The notes beneath the pieces were generated by a model that saw only the letters and a program-made list of their open reading frames with translations, made no database searches and was not told the origin of the DNA. From contig CP022705.1 in the NCBI GenBank assembly GCA_003491285.1, positions 1,631,501-1,695,500 of the forward strand: a stretch of DNA of 64,000 nucleotides, read 5' to 3'. Position 1 is the stretch's first letter; every line of letters starts with the position of its first letter. The translations under genes and the position numbers were made by a program. Origin of the DNA: Methanobacterium sp. BRmetb2 (GTDB lineage Archaea; Methanobacteriota; Methanobacteria; Methanobacteriales; Methanobacteriaceae). This document shows positions 24,889 to 33,091 of the stretch, one piece after another.

Positions 24889-25413
24889 ATGAACAATGAA
24901 TTACCAGAAAAGGAATCACAAGAAGAATTACAAGATGAATCATCAGAAGAGTTATTAAAAGAGTCACAAGAGGATTTAGAAGATGAATCGTCTGAGTTAC
25001 AAGAGGATTTAGAAGATGAATCGTCTGAGTTACAAGAGGATTTAGAAGATGAATCGTCTGAAGAATCACAAGAGGATCTACCATTTGCAAAAGCAGAAGT
25101 TGTAAGGTTAATGAAAAAAAATCTTGACAGCGATAAGATGATTAGGGAAAGAGTGAAAGTTGAGATGAATATATTTTTAGGGGAAGTTCTAGAAAGAGTA
25201 TGCGAGCAACTCAATGAGTATCCTTACACTACTATTGAATATGAAATGTTAAAAGAATCAATATATCCTTATAAAAATATTGTCAGAATAAATGAGGAAA
25301 AAGAGAGAATATTAAAACATTTAGATGCGATAAAAGCTGATTGCGATGCTTTAAGTTTAGATGTTAAAAGAACTCTTAGATTGAAGGATATTGATGTAGA
25401 AGATGAATTCTGA
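24889..25413 (+). CDS. Predicted histone-fold protein with acidic repeat tail and C-terminal coiled coil
   Basis: A 174-residue protein in three parts. Residues 1-63 are acidic, with 11-residue repeats QEDLEDESSEL. Residues 64-128 line up by eye with archaeal histones: DLPFAKAEVVRLMKKN like ELPIAPIGRIIK (helix 1), RERVKVEMNIFLGEVLERVC (long helix 2), and YTTIEYEMLKESI like KTIKAEDIELAV (helix 3). Residues 130-174 look like an amphipathic, coiled-coil helix. The DNA-contact residues of canonical histones are not evident, so it may be a histone variant, a dimerisation partner or a non-DNA-binding protein. GGAGG precedes the ATG. The fold is inferred and needs a structure prediction. Confidence 0.6.
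   Translation: MNNELPEKESQEELQDESSEELLKESQEDLEDESSELQEDLEDESSELQEDLEDESSEESQEDLPFAKAEVVRLMKKNLDSDKMIRERVKVEMNIFLGEVLERVCEQLNEYPYTTIEYEMLKESIYPYKNIVRINEEKERILKHLDAIKADCDALSLDVKRTLRLKDIDVEDEF
24966..25064 (+). repeat. Three tandem 33-base repeats
   Basis: ACAAGAGGATTTAGAAGATG begins the unit at 24966, 24999 and 25032, exactly 33 bases apart. The first two copies are identical and the third diverges at its end. They encode the acidic 11-residue repeats of the histone-like protein's tail. Such perfect repeats are likely to vary in number between strains. Confidence 0.9.
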
Positions 25414-25438
25414 TTTATGTCAAGTTACAAATAGAAAT

Positions 25439-26041
25439 TCACTTTTCAATTGTTATAAATCCTGTTTTTAAATCTTTTAACTCTTTTTTACTTAATTCTT
25501 TTTTAAGTGCATCGTCATGAATAATCATGCTCTGACCAAAAGGATCTTTAATAATAATAGTAGCTGATTCATCGCCAAATTTAATTTTTTCAATCTTTTC
25601 AAGTATTTTAATCCCGTTTTTTTCTGATTCAGAATCTTCAACCCATTTTAGAGCAGTTTTAATAGCATCAGAGAATCTGTTTAATACTCCTTCTATATTT
25701 GAAATGTATCCTTGTGATTTAGCTCCAGGTTCTACTTTTAAACCTAATTCTGGCATTATAATGGTAGCAGATTGTGATTTAACTACTCGGGCATTTAAAT
25801 TTGATTTATTAACAATTAAAGAATATTTAGATGGTTCTTTTTGTTCTAAACCGATAATGTCTGTGTGTTTAAAACCACATTTTTCACATATCATCACAGT
25901 TTCCATTATCTCTCCGAAATACGGTATTATCTCTGTTCTGGTGATAATTTCTACGCAATTTTTGGCTTTGCATATATTACAATCAATTTTTTGATTCAAT
26001 TCTTCTTCTCCAAACATTCTATCAAATAAGAAAACTATCAT
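25439..26041 (-). CDS. ZPR1-type zinc finger protein
   Basis: Archaeal single-domain ZPR1 homologue of 200 residues. The zinc finger CNICKAKNC (CxxC) pairs with ICEKCGFKH (CxxC), followed by the characteristic beta domain (SQSATIIMPELGLKVEPGA) and the helical GVLNRFSDAIKTAL. Eukaryotic ZPR1 binds translation factor eEF1A; the archaeal role is not established. The start may be the ATG at 26041 or the internal ATG at 26017; neither has a clear ribosome site. It is adjacent to, and probably co-transcribed with, the kinase gene upstream. Confidence 0.85.
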   Translation of the reverse strand: MIVFLFDRMFGEEELNQKIDCNICKAKNCVEIITRTEIIPYFGEIMETVMICEKCGFKHTDIIGLEQKEPSKYSLIVNKSNLNARVVKSQSATIIMPELGLKVEPGAKSQGYISNIEGVLNRFSDAIKTALKWVEDSESEKNGIKILEKIEKIKFGDESATIIIKDPFGQSMIIHDDALKKELSKKELKDLKTGFITIEK

Positions 26042-26069
26042 TTTGAAATAATTAATGAATATTAATTAA

Positions 26070-27035
26070 TTATTTCTTTTTAATTTCATTTGTTAGTAAA
26101 AAACCTTTATCTGCCAACTCTTGAATCATGTTTTGCAGTGTTTCTTCATCCGGGGCGCAAATTTCATGGCTATGAACATTATCAGAAAGTTCATAAAGTT
26201 TCACTAAATCGTTTTTTCTTTTAGGATTAGCTTCCAATCTTTCAATAAATCCTTTAGCTTCTTTAGGATCGTATATGTTTACCTTTCTTCTTAGGGGTTC
26301 TCCAAATCCTGGCAAGAAATAGGATACGTCAACTATTCGTCCTCCGTATTTATTTAATACGATATCAACTAATTCACTCAAGTTATCCACGGTATTTTGG
26401 AAGATTAAAACTTTACAAATTTCCCTAATTAAAGTTAACATTCTCTTTATAGTACATTTTATATCTGTATTATTTATTACTGGAACTCCATTGTCCAGGG
26501 CTTGTTCAACTAAATAGTCATGAATAGTCCTGTTTTCTTTGAAATATTCCAGGTGTTTCCCGCCTCTTTTGATTTTCATGGCCCTTTTTACGAACCGTTC
26601 TTTGTGCACCTCTTCATCAGCAGAAAGAATAAAAAAATGTATGGATGCATCTTTTTTAAATTTTTCAAAATTTAAAAGACCAGGAACTAAATGAACACCC
26701 TCAATAACAACATCATCAAAATCATCAACAGCCCGTTTAATCACCTTCTCAATAGCAGGAATGACAAAAGAAGCATGTTCTTCAAAACCGGCGTTTATAA
26801 GGCTTTCTTCATCATGATTATACCTTTCTTTATTTCTTAAGGTTGTATATGCATCATAAGATGATTTATGAAGTGCGGGGGCATATTCTGGGCCGATTAT
26901 ACCCCTTACAATTTCCCTTATGAAATCGGTCTCAATTAAATGTTTAATTCCTAACTCCCGAGCTAGTTCTGATGCAATTGTGGATTTTCCAATCCCTGAA
27001 GCACTTCCTATCAGAATAATATAGGGCTTTCTCAA
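26070..27035 (-). CDS. 2-phosphoglycerate kinase-like P-loop protein
   Basis: A 321-residue P-loop kinase. GSASGIGKST (residues 10-19) is the Walker A, IETDFIREIVRGIIGPEYAP the substrate-side segment, and VVIEGVHLVPGLL the Walker-B-like region, matching archaeal 2-phosphoglycerate kinases, which make the precursor of cyclic 2,3-diphosphoglycerate in Methanobacteriales. The N-terminal ATP-cone found in some relatives is absent, and a C-terminal domain of about 100 residues is present. The start is TTG at 27035, six bases behind GGGGAGG; longer starts run through that site. The specific activity is inferred from family resemblance. Confidence 0.75.
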   Translation of the reverse strand: MRKPYIILIGSASGIGKSTIASELARELGIKHLIETDFIREIVRGIIGPEYAPALHKSSYDAYTTLRNKERYNHDEESLINAGFEEHASFVIPAIEKVIKRAVDDFDDVVIEGVHLVPGLLNFEKFKKDASIHFFILSADEEVHKERFVKRAMKIKRGGKHLEYFKENRTIHDYLVEQALDNGVPVINNTDIKCTIKRMLTLIREICKVLIFQNTVDNLSELVDIVLNKYGGRIVDVSYFLPGFGEPLRRKVNIYDPKEAKGFIERLEANPKRKNDLVKLYELSDNVHSHEICAPDEETLQNMIQELADKGFLLTNEIKKK

Positions 27036-27076
27036 AATAGTCCTCCCCAATTATAATATGCAATAATATGTGTGGT

Positions 27077-27424
27077 TTACGTTAATAGATCTTTAACTCG
27101 CTCTGCACTTCTTCTCATTTCAATTCTAATTAATCCAAGATTGATATCAATTTCGGTTATTACAACTAAAATTCCCTCTCCTGCATCAATCATTAAAGTT
27201 TTTCCCTTACTTCCCTCTATCATTACTTGTTCCAATGGGTCATGTTTCATTTCCTCTGCAGATCTTTCAGCAGTACCAAAAACAGCTGAAGACATTGCAG
27301 CTACCAGTTCTGAGTCTATTTCGCTAGGGACTTCGCTTTCTATAATTAAACCGTCTTTTCCAACTACTAAAGATCCATTTACCCCATTGATCCTTCCTAA
27401 GTCCTTAAGTATTCTTGCTATCAT
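27077..27424 (-). CDS. Roadblock/LC7-domain protein
   Basis: A 115-residue single-domain Roadblock/LC7 (MglB-like) protein: LKDLGRINGVNGSLVVGKDG, the central helix with AAMSSAVFGTAERSAEEM, and LGLIRIEMRRSAERV. These dimerise and regulate small GTPases or organise cell polarity complexes. The ATG at 27424 is preceded by GGAGGATAGT; the longer TTG start overlaps that site. It is divergent from the DUF1611-sepF-minD genes across a 117-base spacer, which suggests a related role. Confidence 0.87.
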   Translation of the reverse strand: MIARILKDLGRINGVNGSLVVGKDGLIIESEVPSEIDSELVAAMSSAVFGTAERSAEEMKHDPLEQVMIEGSKGKTLMIDAGEGILVVITEIDINLGLIRIEMRRSAERVKDLLT

Positions 27425-27541
27425 ACTATCCTCCAAAACAGATTGGCTATTATTACCTAAAGTATATATGGTTTAATCTTTATTAAATAAATAAGTATGT
27501 AAAGTTTCCACTAACTCACTAAATAAATAAGGAGTGATTAT

Positions 27542-28600
27542 TTGTATATCATATCTTCTGTGGAAGAACTTCAAAAGCTCAACTCTTTTATCGTAGTAGG
27601 ATGTGGGGGAGGCGGCGAAAAGTTTGCCAACTTTGAAGGAGTAAAAACAGTTGGCTTTGTCGACGACAATCCTAAGAAACACGGAATGAAGTTCTGCAAC
27701 AATTACATTTCATCAGATCTTAATAAGACAATAGACGAAACAGATGCTAACAGTGTGGCTATAATGTTACCCATAGGTGCAGAAGGAAGTGCCTTAAAAT
27801 ACGCGGTACAAGCAATAAATAAAGGAAAGAATGTAGTTAGTTCATTTAGATCATTACCCCTTGCTGATAATAAATCTCTTATAAATTTTGCAGCAGAAAA
27901 AGGAGTAATTATAAAGGAAATAAGCCCACGTGCTGATGTTATTCATGAAATATTTGGTGTATCCTCCAAGAAGTGCACTGAAATATTACCTAAACTTAAA
28001 TACCAACCAAAATCCACAGTAGTTTATATTGGTGGAACTTCTCAGGAATGTGGTAAAAGAACCACCACACGAATTTTAGGTAAAACTGCAATGGAAGAAG
28101 GTTTAAAAGTGGCGGTCATATCAACCGATGAGATGGGCCTTGAAAAACCAGTAGATTTGAATTTTAGGGCAGGTAGTTTATCTTCTATGGATGTTGCTGC
28201 ATCAGTAATGGGTGCAATAAAACATATGGAAGAAACCAAAGATCCAGATATAATATTTGTTGAAAGCCAGGCCAGTTTAACTGAATTAGATAACCCTCAT
28301 CCAAGGGGTTTATCAGCGTCAATTTTAATAGGGGCAATGCCTGACGCCTGTGTTGTCTGTCACAGGCCTAATCACCCTTACCGAAATCCAAGAGGTATAG
28401 AAGAGGAAATAAGGGCTATTGAAGCCGTTGAACCAACAAAAGTTGTTGGATTATCTTTAAATTTAAGAAATGTTGAAGATAAAAACGATATATTAAAATA
28501 TGAGAAAAAACATAAATTAACAGCCGTAGATATAATGGCGGGTGGAGCTTCAAAATTATTAAAAACGATTATTGACTATACAGGGGAATTTAAAAAATGA
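27542..28600 (+). CDS. DUF1611-like P-loop protein, coupled to sepF
   Basis: A 352-residue protein. Residues 15-125 form a Rossmann-like domain (FIVVGCGGGGEKFANFEG, then VGFVDDNPKKHG). From about 160 a SIMIBI-like P-loop domain follows: YIGGTSQECGKRTTT in Walker A position, VAVISTDEMGL, FVESQASLTE and DACVVCHRPNHP. This resembles the DUF1611 group of predicted ATPases. TTG at 27542 follows AAGGAGTGA. Its stop overlaps the sepF start (ATGA), so it may work with SepF in division or membrane-site selection. That link comes only from gene order. Confidence 0.72.
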   Translation: MYIISSVEELQKLNSFIVVGCGGGGEKFANFEGVKTVGFVDDNPKKHGMKFCNNYISSDLNKTIDETDANSVAIMLPIGAEGSALKYAVQAINKGKNVVSSFRSLPLADNKSLINFAAEKGVIIKEISPRADVIHEIFGVSSKKCTEILPKLKYQPKSTVVYIGGTSQECGKRTTTRILGKTAMEEGLKVAVISTDEMGLEKPVDLNFRAGSLSSMDVAASVMGAIKHMEETKDPDIIFVESQASLTELDNPHPRGLSASILIGAMPDACVVCHRPNHPYRNPRGIEEEIRAIEAVEPTKVVGLSLNLRNVEDKNDILKYEKKHKLTAVDIMAGGASKLLKTIIDYTGEFKK

Positions 28601-28962
28601 AGGACGTCTTGGATTATGTAAAGAAAAATTTGGGTTTGGAAGAAGAAGAAAACGAAAAAAGGGATGAAGAAGAGTCAATAATAGTTCCAGAGCACTCTTT
28701 TTACGAAATTATTCTGATGAAAGCTAAAGACATTGAAGATATTAAGTTTGCTCTCGAACAAATCACCGAAGAAAAAAATCCAATAATTGTAGACATGAGT
28801 TATTTGGAAAACGAAAATCCAGAAGATTTTAAGTTAGCAGGTGAAATGCTTAAAAATATTCGTAAAGAAGTTGGTATTGAGGCCATATTACTATGTAAAA
28901 ATGGTAAAAATGTCATAATCATTACCCCTCCTGAAATTAAACTAATAAGAAAAGATGATTAA
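28597..28962 (+). CDS. sepF: Cell division protein SepF (archaeal)
   Basis: A 121-residue SepF. The N-terminal MKDVLDYVKKNLGL is an amphipathic membrane-binding helix, followed by a short acidic linker and the SepF domain (VPEHSFYEIILMKAKDIEDI, PIIVDMSYLENEN, AILLCKNGKNVIIITPPEI). SepF anchors FtsZ to the membrane; archaeal SepF was studied in a methanogen with the same wall type. It is translationally coupled to the upstream P-loop gene, and the DUF2226-like and minD genes follow on the same strand. Confidence 0.9.
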   Translation: MKDVLDYVKKNLGLEEEENEKRDEEESIIVPEHSFYEIILMKAKDIEDIKFALEQITEEKNPIIVDMSYLENENPEDFKLAGEMLKNIRKEVGIEAILLCKNGKNVIIITPPEIKLIRKDD

Positions 28963-29031
28963 GTTTTATTAATAACGATAAATTTTTAATTTAAAAATTA
29001 AATAACATTATCTTTATATTGAGGATGTAAC

Positions 29032-30183
29032 ATGGAATTACCTATCTCAAAACCCTCCCGAGTTTCTTATGCTGATGAACTGGAATTTTCGAAACTTTTA
29101 GAGGAATTAGCCAGAAAAAAGCATAATGGTTTTATTCGAGTTACTCATGGTTCTGAAGAAGGTTATATTCTTTTTAGTGAAGGTAATCAGATTGCTGCAT
29201 CATATGATCATCATATGAAAACTGATGCTATTGATAAAATTAAATCAGTTATGGATAAGGTTGACACATTAATCGAGGTTTTTGATCTTAAAACTACCCA
29301 AATTGGATATTTAAAGGATTTAAATAAAGTATTTTTGATAAGTGAAGATTCTGAAGTTTATAACATGATTGAAGAGCTCAAAGGTAAAAAAATAACCCCA
29401 CCTTCCGAACCTCAAAAACCGGAAGTTGTTGAAGAGGGTTCTAAACTGGAAGCAGAGGTTGTTGAATCTGAGCCAGAGGTTGAACCAGAACATGTGGTTG
29501 ACATTGTGGAGGAAAAACCTGAGCCGGAAGTTGTTGAAGAGGGTCCTGCACCAGAACCCGAGGCTGCTGCAACTGAGCCAGAGGCTGAGCCAGAACCTAT
29601 GGTTGATGTTATGGAGGAAAAACCTGAACCGGAAGTTGTTGAATCCGAGCCCGAGCTTGAAAAGTCCCCTGAAGCCAAAACAGATGATCTTGAAACTGAA
29701 TCTGAGCACGAGGTTGTTGAGGATGTTTCTGAAGTTAGAACAGATGACATTGAACCTGAAGTCACAGGGAAAGAACCTGTTAGTCGTGAAGAATTAATGA
29801 GAAAATATGGTTTAAAAGATGTTAATGATGAAGAAGTAGAAACAATACTGGAGTCTTATAAAGGCGGATCCATTAGTCATGAAGATCTGGAAAGAATTGA
29901 ATTAACATTAATGAACAAAATTAAGAAATCTATTATGGGAATACCTAAGATTAAAGGTGTGGAAGTTATGGTATTTCTGGATAGTGCCCGTGAACTTACT
30001 GGAACAATTAATATAATTAGTGAATATGGGGGAACTGGATTTTTTTCTAGAATAGTAGGTTCAAATGATAAAGTTAAATTGGAGAATCGGATCTATACTA
30101 TAACTGAAATGGAAATAAAGAAAAGTTTCAGGGAATATCCAGAGATTATAAATAATTTTGAAATAAATATAGAAATTCATTAG
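29032..30183 (+). CDS. DUF2226-like protein with Glu/Pro repeat linker
   Basis: A 383-residue protein. Residues 1-125 form an N-terminal domain of the DUF2226/DUF4388 type (KKHNGFIRVTHGSEEGYILF, then EGNQIAASYDHH), a fold seen with Roadblock-linked systems. Residues 130-245 are a linker of imperfect EPEVVE/EPEPE repeats. Residues 250-383 form a C-terminal domain with a short helical hairpin and strands (GVEVMVFLDSARELTG). It precedes minD by ten bases, with the minD ribosome site in between, so both are one operon. A scaffold or adaptor role is plausible but unproven. Confidence 0.75.
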   Translation: MELPISKPSRVSYADELEFSKLLEELARKKHNGFIRVTHGSEEGYILFSEGNQIAASYDHHMKTDAIDKIKSVMDKVDTLIEVFDLKTTQIGYLKDLNKVFLISEDSEVYNMIEELKGKKITPPSEPQKPEVVEEGSKLEAEVVESEPEVEPEHVVDIVEEKPEPEVVEEGPAPEPEAAATEPEAEPEPMVDVMEEKPEPEVVESEPELEKSPEAKTDDLETESEHEVVEDVSEVRTDDIEPEVTGKEPVSREELMRKYGLKDVNDEEVETILESYKGGSISHEDLERIELTLMNKIKKSIMGIPKIKGVEVMVFLDSARELTGTINIISEYGGTGFFSRIVGSNDKVKLENRIYTITEMEIKKSFREYPEIINNFEINIEIH

Positions 30184-30193
30184 GAGGAACCAC

Positions 30194-30973
30194 ATGACAA
30201 GAGTTATAGCTGTAGCCTCTGGAAAAGGAGGTGTGGGAAAAACTACAATAACTGCAAATTTAGGCGTTGCATTATCTACCTATGGGGAAAGAACAATTGT
30301 ATTAGATGCTGATATTGCCATGGCCAATTTAGAGTTAATTTTAGGAATGGAAGGTAAATCCGTCACTTTACATGATGTCCTTTCAGGACATGCTTCAATT
30401 GAAGATGCAATTTATGAGGGACCCAGCGGAGTTAAAGTCGTACCTGCAGGAATTTCACTGGAAGGGTTGCGTAAAATTAAGTTAGACAGACTCGAAGATG
30501 CATTAGAACATTTGGTGGCTGAAGCAGATATTCTTTTAATTGATGCACCTGCAGGTCTGGAAAAAGATGCATTGGCAGCCATAGCTTCTTCTGATGAGAT
30601 GATACTTATTACTACTCCCGAAGTACCTTCTATAAGTGATGCATTAAAAACAAAAATTGTAGCAAATAAATTAGGGGTGAATATTTTAGGGGTCGTAGTT
30701 AACCGGGAGCAACATGATAAAACATTTTTAACTATCGATGAAGTTGAAACTATATTAGAAGTTCCAGTAATCGCTGTTATACCAGATGATCCAGAGGTAA
30801 GTCGAGCTGCAGCGTTCGGCGAACCAATTATAGTAAAGAATCCAAAATCTGCAACAAGTAATGCCATAATGCAATTAGGAGCAGATCTTATAGGTGAAGA
30901 ATATCAACCGATCGAACCAGATAAGAAAAGTGTTATAGCTAAACTGGTTGAAGGTCTTTTAGGAAGAAGATAA
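30194..30973 (+). CDS. minD: MinD-family ATPase
   Basis: A 259-residue MinD/ParA-family ATPase used in spatial regulation. The deviant Walker A SGKGGVGKT lies at residues 9-17, DADIAMANLEL follows, and LLIDAPAGLEKDALAA is the Walker B region. The C-terminal KKSVIAKLVEGLLGRR is an amphipathic helix like the MinD membrane-targeting sequence. TAGGAGGAACCAC precedes the ATG. The neighbours sepF and a DUF2226-like gene support a role at the division site or in polar positioning. No minC or minE is visible, as usual in archaea. Confidence 0.9.
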   Translation: MTRVIAVASGKGGVGKTTITANLGVALSTYGERTIVLDADIAMANLELILGMEGKSVTLHDVLSGHASIEDAIYEGPSGVKVVPAGISLEGLRKIKLDRLEDALEHLVAEADILLIDAPAGLEKDALAAIASSDEMILITTPEVPSISDALKTKIVANKLGVNILGVVVNREQHDKTFLTIDEVETILEVPVIAVIPDDPEVSRAAAFGEPIIVKNPKSATSNAIMQLGADLIGEEYQPIEPDKKSVIAKLVEGLLGRR

Positions 30974-30977
30974 AATC

Positions 30978-31014
30978 TTTTTTTAACCTTTTCTAAGGGG
31001 ATAATGTTTTTTTT
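30978..31014 (+). terminator. Double oligo-T terminator after minD
   Basis: Runs of seven T (30978-30984) and eight T (31007-31014) follow the minD stop codon and fit an archaeal terminator ending the sepF-minD transcript. Confidence 0.5.
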
Positions 31015-31083
31015 ATAATTTATGATTTTATCATTCTCTATTTTGTTCATATATTTTTTTCCCAATAAATGTGGTGATTTATT

Positions 31084-31947
31084 TTGTCGATGGATATTGT
31101 TGGTCTTGGAACATGTAATGCTGATTTTATTTTAAAAATTCCAAGATTTGCATGTGGCGATGATGAAGTTGAAGTAAAACAAATTTTTTCATCGTTAGGA
31201 GGTTCAGCCTCAAATTTTACTGTAACCCTTGCAAGATTAAATATAAAAACTGGTATAATGGCCCGGATTGGGGATGATGGGCTAGGCAAATGGGCTTTAG
31301 ATAAATTTAAAAGAGAAGAAGTTGATGTGGGAAGATTGGTTACAGTGGAAGGATCAACCGGTATGACCTTTATTGCAGTTGATCCATCTGCAGAACGATC
31401 AATTTACTCTTTTACTGGGGCCAATAAGCAGTTTATCGTAGATAAAGAAGATATTAATTACATTAAAAATTCTAAAATTTTACATATTTCAGGTACTTAT
31501 TGTGAAGTGGCAGATAAAGCATCAAAATATGCTAATGAGCTGTCTTTTAATCCGGGGTCTCTGTTATCTGTATATGGTGTTGAAAAACTTTCCCACATTA
31601 TTAAGAGAGCTAAATTTTTATTTTTAAATGAAAAAGAATTATTTTTACTCACTAAGAAAGACTTAGAGGAAGGTGTACAAGTTATATTGGACCTGGGGGT
31701 CCCCTTTGTAATTGTGACCATGGGGGGTGATGGGGCCAGTTTGTACAATCAAGAAGGTTTCATCCATTCTTCTGCATGTGATGTTAAAGCTGTTGATACT
31801 ACTGGTGCTGGCGATGCATTTGCTGCAGGATTCCTTGCAGCTTACAGTAGAGACAAAGATCTCCACCAGTGTTTAAATTATGCAAATCTTGTTGCATCTG
31901 TGTGCATAAAAGAGTTTGGGCCTATGAATGTTCCCCGAGGCTTTTAA
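31084..31947 (+). CDS. PfkB-family sugar/nucleoside kinase
   Basis: A 287-residue ribokinase-superfamily kinase. N-terminal VGLGTCNADFIL and LGGSASNFTVTLARL form the substrate site, and DTTGAGDAFAAGFLAAY is the C-terminal signature with the catalytic Asp. Substrates in methanogens include nucleosides and sugars; none can be chosen here. TTG at 31084 lies six bases behind GGTGA, so it is preferred to the ATG at 31090. It is convergent with the TatD gene, seven bases apart. Confidence 0.85.
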   Translation: MSMDIVGLGTCNADFILKIPRFACGDDEVEVKQIFSSLGGSASNFTVTLARLNIKTGIMARIGDDGLGKWALDKFKREEVDVGRLVTVEGSTGMTFIAVDPSAERSIYSFTGANKQFIVDKEDINYIKNSKILHISGTYCEVADKASKYANELSFNPGSLLSVYGVEKLSHIIKRAKFLFLNEKELFLLTKKDLEEGVQVILDLGVPFVIVTMGGDGASLYNQEGFIHSSACDVKAVDTTGAGDAFAAGFLAAYSRDKDLHQCLNYANLVASVCIKEFGPMNVPRGF

Positions 31948-31954
31948 AATAACT

Positions 31955-32713
31955 TTATTCTATTGCAAAAAATTTAGATGCATTGTCATGGGAAACTTTC
32001 ATAATTTCACTACTTGTGAAATTTTCAAGTTTCATTTTATGAACAGTTTTAGGAACTGATAATGGGTCTGAAGGTGATGAACTCATGTCACTATTTAAAA
32101 GAAATTTTTCCGTACCGTATTCATCTAATAAGGTCACTGCTTCCTCTGGACTCATTTTTAATGGTTGAACTGTAAGTCCCAGCATGGATCCAAAATTAAT
32201 TACATCATTTATAATTGTTTTATCAACATGGTCTATTATTACTAGAGAGTGGTCTATATTTTCCTCAATCAACGAACAAGTAATTTTGGTTACAGCTTTT
32301 TTGTTTGTTCGTGGTGTATGTACAATTACTTTCATATTCAATTTATCAGCCAGAATTAACTGTTTTTTAAATATTTCCTTTTCTGATTCACTAGCTTTTT
32401 CTAAACCAATTTCCCCTATGGCAACCACACTTGGATTTTCAAGTAAAGAAGGTAGTTTATTCATCACTACTTCGTAATCTTTTGAGATACTTCGAGGGTG
32501 TATTCCTATAGCTGCATATAAATTTAGACCATTTTTAATGGCTCTTTCTTTGTCATTATTTAATAGACGGTGGAAATGGTCTAAAATAACATCTGATGAA
32601 CTCATTATAAGGGGATCATGTGCACAGGTTATGGCTGATTCTAAACCGGAGATTGCCATTTTTTCAAAATCTTCATAGGGCCGTGTATCGGCATGTATAT
32701 GTGAATCTATCAT
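31955..32713 (-). CDS. TatD-family metal-dependent hydrolase
   Basis: A 252-residue TIM-barrel hydrolase of the archaeal TatD-like group. MIDSHIHADTRPYEDF gives the HxH pair, GEIGLEKAS the Glu ligand, VIVHTPRTNK a His ligand, IDHVDK another, and LLNSDMSSSPSDP the final Asp. Relatives are DNases or amidohydrolases of unknown substrate. ATG 32713 is chosen because GTGATTAAT precedes it; a GTG three codons up lies within that site. Confidence 0.83.
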   Translation of the reverse strand: MIDSHIHADTRPYEDFEKMAISGLESAITCAHDPLIMSSSDVILDHFHRLLNNDKERAIKNGLNLYAAIGIHPRSISKDYEVVMNKLPSLLENPSVVAIGEIGLEKASESEKEIFKKQLILADKLNMKVIVHTPRTNKKAVTKITCSLIEENIDHSLVIIDHVDKTIINDVINFGSMLGLTVQPLKMSPEEAVTLLDEYGTEKFLLNSDMSSSPSDPLSVPKTVHKMKLENFTSSEIMKVSHDNASKFFAIE

Positions 32714-33091
32714 ATTAATCACTTACCTATTTTTTATTAATTCTATAATTAAATATGAAGTCCATATTTAATAATTTGCTGGTTTATTCTGTTAGAATAT
32801 CATGAGAATTAAATTTTAAAGTAACCTCTGAATAATTTAACAAATAAAAATAAAAACCATTATCCTTTTTTCTATTCTACTTTTTTCTATTCTACCCCTT
32901 TTATCAATTAATTATGGATGGATATGATTGAACAATTAATATTTTTTAGAAAATTTTGCACTTAATCATACAAATATTTATATAATAAAAATAGATATTA
33001 ACAAATAAATGTTTAAATCAACATATTTTTTAGAATATTATGCATAAATTGTATGTTATAATATTAAATAATAAACCTGGAGGGGGTATAA
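32714..33091. other. Intergenic region, 378 bases, with promoter of the FilR1-like gene
   Basis: Divergent spacer between tatD and the regulator gene. A perfect 15-base tandem repeat TTTTTTCTATTCTAC lies at 32866-32880 and 32881-32895. The promoter core AATATTTATATA is at 32973-32984. No coding potential is seen. Confidence 0.5.
32973..32984 (+). promoter_or_regulatory. TATA box before the FilR1-like regulator
   Basis: AATATTTATATA is identical to the promoter cores at 9518, 43661 and 46363. It predicts transcription from about 33008 and a leader of about 80 bases. Confidence 0.5.

Noticed and set aside
24966..25064. Short regular repeats as a possible CRISPR array
   Set aside because: The units are directly adjacent without spacers and encode an in-frame acidic protein repeat.
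29320..29765. Antisense frames opposite the Glu/Pro-repeat linker of the DUF2226-like protein
   Set aside because: They arise from the repeat composition (GAA/CCT codons) and lack initiation signals.
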